A stretch of 64,000 bases of DNA from Trichosanthes cucumerina. Lineage: Eukaryota > Streptophyta > Magnoliopsida > Cucurbitales > Cucurbitaceae. Below the pieces are notes generated by a model. That model made no database searches and was not told where the DNA came from. It was given only the letters and a program-made list of their open reading frames with translations. Positions 59,168 to 64,000 of the stretch are shown here, in pieces. How positions within the stretch are numbered: the first letter of the stretch is position 1; every line of letters begins with the position of its first letter. A program made the position numbers and the translations under genes. The stretch covers positions 47,881,153 through 47,945,152 of the forward strand of contig CM071843.1 in the NCBI GenBank assembly GCA_036507285.1, read 5' to 3'.

Positions 59168-59170
59168 TTA

Positions 59171-59460
59171 GGCGTGGAATGGGTGAGCGAGTGAGGAAAA
59201 AAATTCCCCGCATGCTAAAAGGGGAAGAAGAATTCTTCTTCCCCATTCCCCATTCCCCATTCCCCATTTCCCACCTTGTTTAATTTTTTAATTTTTAGTT
59301 TTATAAAAATATATATGTATGTACATATGTGTGTATATATGTATATATATGTTATTTAAAGTTTTATTGTTAATAATTTAGATAATTGATTATGTTTAAA
59401 TTATATAGTTAAACATTTGAATTTTATATATGGATTAATTAGATAATTTGATATGATGTT
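59171..59460. repeat. G/C-rich simple repeat and (TA/TG)n microsatellite
   Basis: A 'ccccattccccattcccc' run is at about 59240-59270, with partly complementary 'ggggcggggaattc' at 59150. An alternating TA/TG stretch is at 59308-59353. No gene. Confidence 0.7.
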
Positions 59461-61554
59461 GTTTTGTTACTGTCCTATCATCAAACGAGTATATGTCACT
59501 ATAGATGTTACGTTCTTCGAGCATCTACCATTTTATTCCAAAATTGATCGTCAGGGGAGAAGGTGAGTGACAATCAGTTATGGATCTCGTTACTTGAGAC
59601 TGAACCTGAATCTGTTACCCTACTTCATTCTCCTCCTCAAGATCCTATGACTTTTCCTATTTCTCCTGAAACAAGTCCACCAAATGTTGTTCCTCCAAAT
59701 GCTAGTGAAAATCTCCTCACCTACCAAAGGAGAAACAAACAAGTTGAGAAAATTGATTTTACAAATCAACACTCTCCAATGTCTGAACCGGTTTTAACAT
59801 CCAATGAACAATCCATAAGTGAGGATAAAGGTGAGATGAGAGATGATGTAATACCAGAAGCTGATGATTTAGACTTGCCAATTGCAGTAAAAAAGGGAGT
59901 CAAGAGTTGCACCATTCATCTTGTAGGAAACTATGTGTCATATGATGGATTATCTGAGTCATATCGAGCATTTCTTTCAATCATTGATAATGTTCAAGTA
60001 CCAACTAATACTCATGAAACATTAAAACATCCTAGGTGGAGAAAAGCTGTACAAGATGAAATTGAAGCTCTTGAGAAAAATGACACATGGACAGTGACCG
60101 ATTTACCTAGTGGAAAAAGAACTGTTGGATGTAAGTGGATCTTTACACTAAAACACAAGGCAAATGGAAGCATTGAGAGATTGAAGGCCAGACTTGTTGC
60201 TAGAGAATTCACTCAGTCTTATGGAATTGACTACTAGGAAACCTTTGCACCTGTAGTTGAACTCAACACCATAAGAATTATCTTATCTCTAACAGTTAAT
60301 CTTGATTGGATTCTTCAACCATTGGATATTAAAAATGCTTTTTTGAATGGAGATCTAGAAGAAGTATACATGAATATTCCTCCTGGATGTGAAGAGAAAT
60401 TTAGTTCATCAAAGGTTTGCAAAAAATCTCTCTATGGACTTAAGCAATCTCCACGTGCATGGTTTGGTAAATTTGCAAATTTTGTTCTCAGTCTTGAATA
60501 TTCACAATGCCAATCATACCATATTTTATTTGTTAAAAAGAGGTCTGAAGATTTACTTGCTCTCTTAATAGTTTATAGTGATGATATCATTCTTTTTGGA
60601 AATGATGAATTGGAACTGCAAATGTTGAAAAAATACTTGGCTCAAGAATTTGAAGTCAAAGATCTAGGAAATCTAAAGTATTTTCTAGGCATGGAGGTTG
60701 CTTGGTTTAAAAAAGGTATAGTTGTATCCCAAAGGAAGTATGTTTTAGACCTTCTCAAAGAGACCGAGATGTTAGGATGTAAACCAGTAGACTCTCCTAT
60801 GGATCCTCAAAAGAAACTTGGACTCAACATGAGAGCACACCCGTGGATAGGGGGAGATATCAACGACTTGTAGGACGCCTTATATATCTTTCCCATACAC
60901 GTCCAGATATTGGATTTATTGTTAGCGTGGTTAGCCAGTTTATGCATAGTCCCAATGAAGAACATATGAAAGCAGTATATCGAATCCTCAGATATCTAAA
61001 AATGACTCTTGGAAAAGGACTATTCTTTGAAAAAACTAACAAGAGAAACATTGAAGTATATTCTGATGCAGACTGGGCAGGTGGTATTACAAATAGAAGA
61101 TCTACTTCAGGTTACTGTTCCTTTGTATGGGGTAATCTTGTGACAAGGAGAAGCAAGAAGCAATCTGTAGTTGCAAGAAGCAGTGTTGAAGCTGAATACA
61201 GAGCACTTGCGCTGAATACAGAGCACTTGCTCATGGTATATGTGAAGGAATATGGATCAAGAGAGTTCTATGGGAATTAGAAAAAGACTGTTTGTTACCG
61301 ATAAAGATGATGTGTGATAATCAAGCTGCAACAAGTATTACCAAGAATCCAGTTCATCATGATAGGACAAAAGATATTGAAATTGACCGACACTTCATCT
61401 CAGAGAAAGTCAATAATGAAGTGGTTCAACTCAATTATGTGCCTACTAAACAATAGTTAGCAGATATCCTTACCAAACCTTTACCAAGACCTAACTTTGA
61501 AGATTTGAACAACAAGTTGGGATTATATAATATATACAACCCACTAAAGGGGAT
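59461..61554 (+). pseudogene. Copia integrase end, RT and RNase H
   Basis: RVYVTIDVTFFEHLPFYSK (integrase tail) is at about 59485-59540, followed by a frame change. An open frame 59563-60237 holds the linker and the RT start HPRWRKAVQDEIEALEKNDT, VGCKWIFTLKHK, RLKARLVAREFTQ, ended by a TAG at 60235. A second frame, 60322-60873, has PLDIKNAFLNGDLEEVYM, SLYGLKQSPRAWF and the catalytic box VYSDDIILFG. After a frameshift, RLVGRLIYLSHTRPDI continues, then RNase H SDADWAGGITNRRSTSGY. A 20-bp tandem duplication at 61190-61229 breaks RNase H. A TAG at 61456 interrupts the C-terminal block LADILTKPLPR. Confidence 0.92.
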
Positions 61555-61908
61555 TGTTGAAAATTATGGTTAAAGTTAGGGCATTCTTGTAATTTAGTTT
61601 TATGATTTATCTTTTTAGATATTGTAAGTTTTAAATAGGATAGAATATCCTTTTCCTTATTGAAAAAGGATTTTATATCATTTTCCTTATTGAAAAAGGA
61701 TTTTATACCTTGTATATATATTGGTTCTTGCATAGTTGAAAATTAATGTGAAATATCAAATTCTTTAGGTTGTTTCCAAGTGTTGTGAAAAATTGTTGCT
61801 CGGTTATTCTGGTTATGGATGTGGAGTAATCTTGTTTGCCCGATGATAGGAAAATGAGTAGTTAGTGTAGTTACTCCGTGATGCTGTCAAAATTTTTGGG
61901 GCGTTACA
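61555..61908 (+). repeat. 3' LTR of the plus-strand copia (354 bp)
   Basis: Starts TGTTGAAAATTATGG after the purine tract 'actaaaggggat' and ends GGGGCGTTACA. It has two adjacent copies of a unit containing 'ttccttattgaaaaagga' (61650-61707) followed by a TATATATAT box near 61713, consistent with U3 enhancer repeats and a promoter. The exact right end is inferred from the CA ending. Confidence 0.75.
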
Positions 61909-62990
61909 CCTTTAAGTGATGACAAAAAGATCCTTTGGTCCCTTCAAATCCTAAAGAAAAGGCGAGGGGTAGGCCATGGTTTGATATTGCGAAGAATTGT
62001 TCCTTCTTCCTCATATGCATGCCTTCCAAGGTCAATTGTGGGCAGATAATACGTTTTTGGCAAGATACTTGGGTTGGGGCGAGTCCTTTAGCACAAGATT
62101 TCCCAGATATTCTCATCATCTCAACAAAAGAAAACTCTGGTGGCCGGTTGCTGGAATGATGATCAAAAGGATTGGGTTTTAGGCCTAAGGAGAGGGCTCT
62201 TTGACAGAGAAATGGAGTGGTGGCTGCGCTAATGGAATTGATGCTGTGAAGTTGGGAGAAGGACCGGACAGAGTCAGCTGACTTTGGAGCCTTCAGGTAA
62301 TTTTTCCTCAAAATCTGCTTTTCTGAAGTTTATAGAAACTCATCCCAAGCTTAGGACTCCCTTGGTGGACCCTTATATGGAGCTACAACATCCCTAAGAA
62401 GGTGAAGATCTTCATTTGATCTCTTGCTCACAGAGGCCTAAACACCTATGAAAAGTTACAAAGGAAATGTGGCCATTGGGCTGTCTCCTCGCCAGTCTGC
62501 TACCTCTTCCATACAGAAGAGGAGTCTTTCGATCACGTTTTTCTGCACTGCCACTTTGCATCTAAGGCTTGGCATTATGTCCTCAAAAAGTTTTCAACAT
62601 TACTGTCTGCCTCCCTATAATGATAGATGGCTTGATTATGGAAGGCTTTATCTGGATGGTCGTTCAAAGGAAGAACCAAAATTTTGTGGAATTTTGTGGC
62701 AAGGGCTTTACTGTGGTATTTTTTGGCTAGAAAGGAATCATAGGATCTCTGATGATAAGTCAAATTCTTTTTTTGGTTTTTGTAATAGCGTACAACTCAT
62801 CTCCTCTTGGTGGAGATTCAATCACGGGAAATTCTTTTGTAATTATAGCTTCTCCATGATCTTCCAACATTGGAAAACTTTTTCTACCCTTGCTCTTAGA
62901 TTGCCTCCTTTTTCTTTTGCGAATGAATTCATACAAGTTTCTAACAAAAAAAAAAATAAATAAAAGAGAGAGAGAGAAAAAGATCCTCTG
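61909..62990 (+). mobile_element. LINE (non-LTR retrotransposon) 3' fragment
   Basis: Fragments of the C-terminal half of the LINE second ORF. IRFWQDTWVGASPLAQDFP lies at 62045-62105. The zinc-binding domain zf-RVT lies at about 62395-62590, with KKVKIFI, SLAHRGLNTYEKLQRKC and FDHVFLHCHFASKAWHYV (the Cys/His residues are visible). The terminal part with FFGFCNSVQLISSWW is near 62770-62815. It ends in an A-rich tail at about 62944-62965. Stops and frameshifts are frequent, and the reverse transcriptase core is absent, as in 5'-truncated LINE copies. Confidence 0.82.
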
Positions 62991-63430
62991 GCTATTAACA
63001 AGGCTTTTTTTTGAAGCCTTAACAACATTCAGTGACACAATAGTTTCCTTTGCTGAATTCTTATATTTGGTTCTTTTAGTTTTATTGCTCTATACTAGTG
63101 TAAAGTTTGCATCCTTCTAGGATTATGTCATCTACTACTCTTATAGCTCAGTGAATATGTTTTTTGTAGCCTTTAGTAACCTGGAAGGTCTTCTCAACCT
63201 TCCCCCTCTTGTAAATTTCATCCGATTCATGAAATTCTCGTTTCTTCCCAATTTTTTTCTGAACTCTTTGTTTTTCTTCTCCACATTCATGCATCACCTT
63301 TAACATGCCAAATTCTATGAACTCATACATACATTTCTCAACATCTAGATCACCATAAAGTTTAAATACATAAATATCTAATTAAATAAAAGTTGATATA
63401 TATGATTATCATACTTGTATTAGAACATGT
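62991..63430. other. Spacer between two LINE fragments
   Basis: AT-rich. The minus-strand ORF at 63148-63330 is Lys/Glu-rich with no domain. Nothing recognised. Confidence 0.5.
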
Positions 63431-64000
63431 TAATTCCCGACATGTTTTGGGGAGGGTAGGTGGTTGAGAGATAGATCCCTTTGCTCTTTGTTTCTTCAGT
63501 TATATTCTCTTACTTCCAATCCCCGTTTTCTAGGAGGGCATTCTCTCTTTCTCTTGGATTTTGTCATCATTTGTCTGTTAAGGAAACAAGAGATATTGTG
63601 GCCCTCTAATCTTTGATTGGGGAGGTTTCGATTAGACCTGGGAGAGGGGATTATCATCTTTGAGGTCCCAGTCTTGCTGAATTTCTTGCAATTGGTTCGT
63701 TTGTTGCTTGGTAAACCCTCTCTTCTTAATGCCTCCGACTTTTCCTTGCTGTGGAAGGTCGAAATTCCCCATAAGGTTAAATCATTTGTGTGGTAGGTCC
63801 TTCATGGAATTAGATCGTGTTTCAAGGAAGTCGATCGGTCTATTAGGGTTGCAGTATTGTATTCTCTGAAGGGGCACCTGAGGATCTCGACCACCTTTTT
63901 GGGAGCAACGACTATGCTTTTTTGGGTTTGGAGTTGCTTTTTTCAGGCTTTCGATTTTCATCTGGCCTAACCTAGAAGGTGTAGCTCTTTGATTGAGAAG
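63431..64000 (+). pseudogene. Second LINE fragment (zf-RVT region), running off the window
   Basis: The plus-strand frames encode SLLNASDFSLLWKVEIPHKV, KSFVW and VLHGIRSCFKEVDRSI, the start of the zf-RVT zinc-binding domain of plant LINE proteins (about 63715-63850), followed by a decayed Cys/His part. One stop follows KSFVW. It continues past 64000. Confidence 0.65.

Larger units (their letters stand above)
56511..59170 (-). mobile_element. Ty3/gypsy (chromovirus-like) pol fragment
   Basis: A minus-strand pol remnant in the order RT, RNase H, integrase, typical of gypsy. Neither LTR nor gag is present at the edges, so it is truncated on both sides. It is flanked by a possible LINE fragment on the left and by G-rich low-complexity DNA on the right. 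Confidence 0.88.
59461..61908 (+). mobile_element. Ty1/copia element, 5'-truncated, with 3' LTR
   Basis: The integrase end, RT, RNase H, polypurine tract and a 354-bp 3' LTR (61555-61908) are present on the plus strand. The 5' LTR, gag and protease are absent. The family is different from copia-A, -B and -C, with divergent RT and a short LTR. Several stops and frameshifts are present. Confidence 0.9.

Overview
The window looks like eudicot nuclear DNA from a transposon-rich, probably pericentromeric, region. It contains plant-type Ty3/gypsy and Ty1/copia elements, a Mutator-like (MULE) transposase relic, LINE fragments, and one chloroplast-targeted host gene whose first exon ends in a GT splice donor. 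The style of the copia LTRs reminds me of cucurbit genomes, but that is recall and not something the sequence proves. I see no prokaryotic features, no CRISPR array, no rRNA and no convincing tRNA gene.

Layout. 1-1131: end of a gypsy-type LTR. 1169-2785: decayed MULE transposase followed by a plant mobile domain (PMD) relic. 2790-3687: eroded LTR-like DNA. 3688-5875: 3' end of an old minus-strand copia element (copia-D), split by a gypsy solo LTR with TSD TGTGT. 5876-27875: a plus-strand Athila-type Ty3/gypsy element with both LTRs, a tRNA-Asp PBS, gag, protease, RT, RNase H, integrase and a further ORF region. Its gag is split by a minus-strand copia element (copia-A, 8369-16549, TSD TTAGG). 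27893-28459: a tandem array of hairpin-forming units. 29424-47779: an old minus-strand copia element (copia-C). Copia-C is interrupted by a second complete copia (copia-B, 31683-42635, TSD CAAAC), which itself holds a solo LTR (TSD AGAGG). The 5' LTR of copia-C holds a second solo LTR of the same family (TSD TATAT). 48049-49530: a gypsy LTR-like block. 52154-52492: exon 1 of a thylakoid Tat translocase subunit (TatA/Tha4). 53-64 kb: fragments of a chromovirus-like gypsy, a plus-strand copia and two LINEs.

Nearly every retroelement ORF carries stops, frameshifts or insertions, so little or nothing here should be autonomous. The 5-bp target-site duplications give a relative order: copia-C/D is oldest, then Athila and copia-B, then copia-A and the solo LTRs. 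The Tat exon is the only convincing host gene. No second exon is visible in the remaining 11.5 kb, so the gene either has a very long transposon-filled intron or is truncated.

I found no clearly new biological system. The most unusual structures are the tandem hairpin array at 28 kb, two families of short palindromes packed into retroelement regulatory regions (TTGCTGAAGCAA in the Athila 5' LTR, GCGTTGCAACGC in copia leaders), the PMD-like and coiled-coil ORFs downstream of the Athila integrase, and the Tat gene without a visible second exon.
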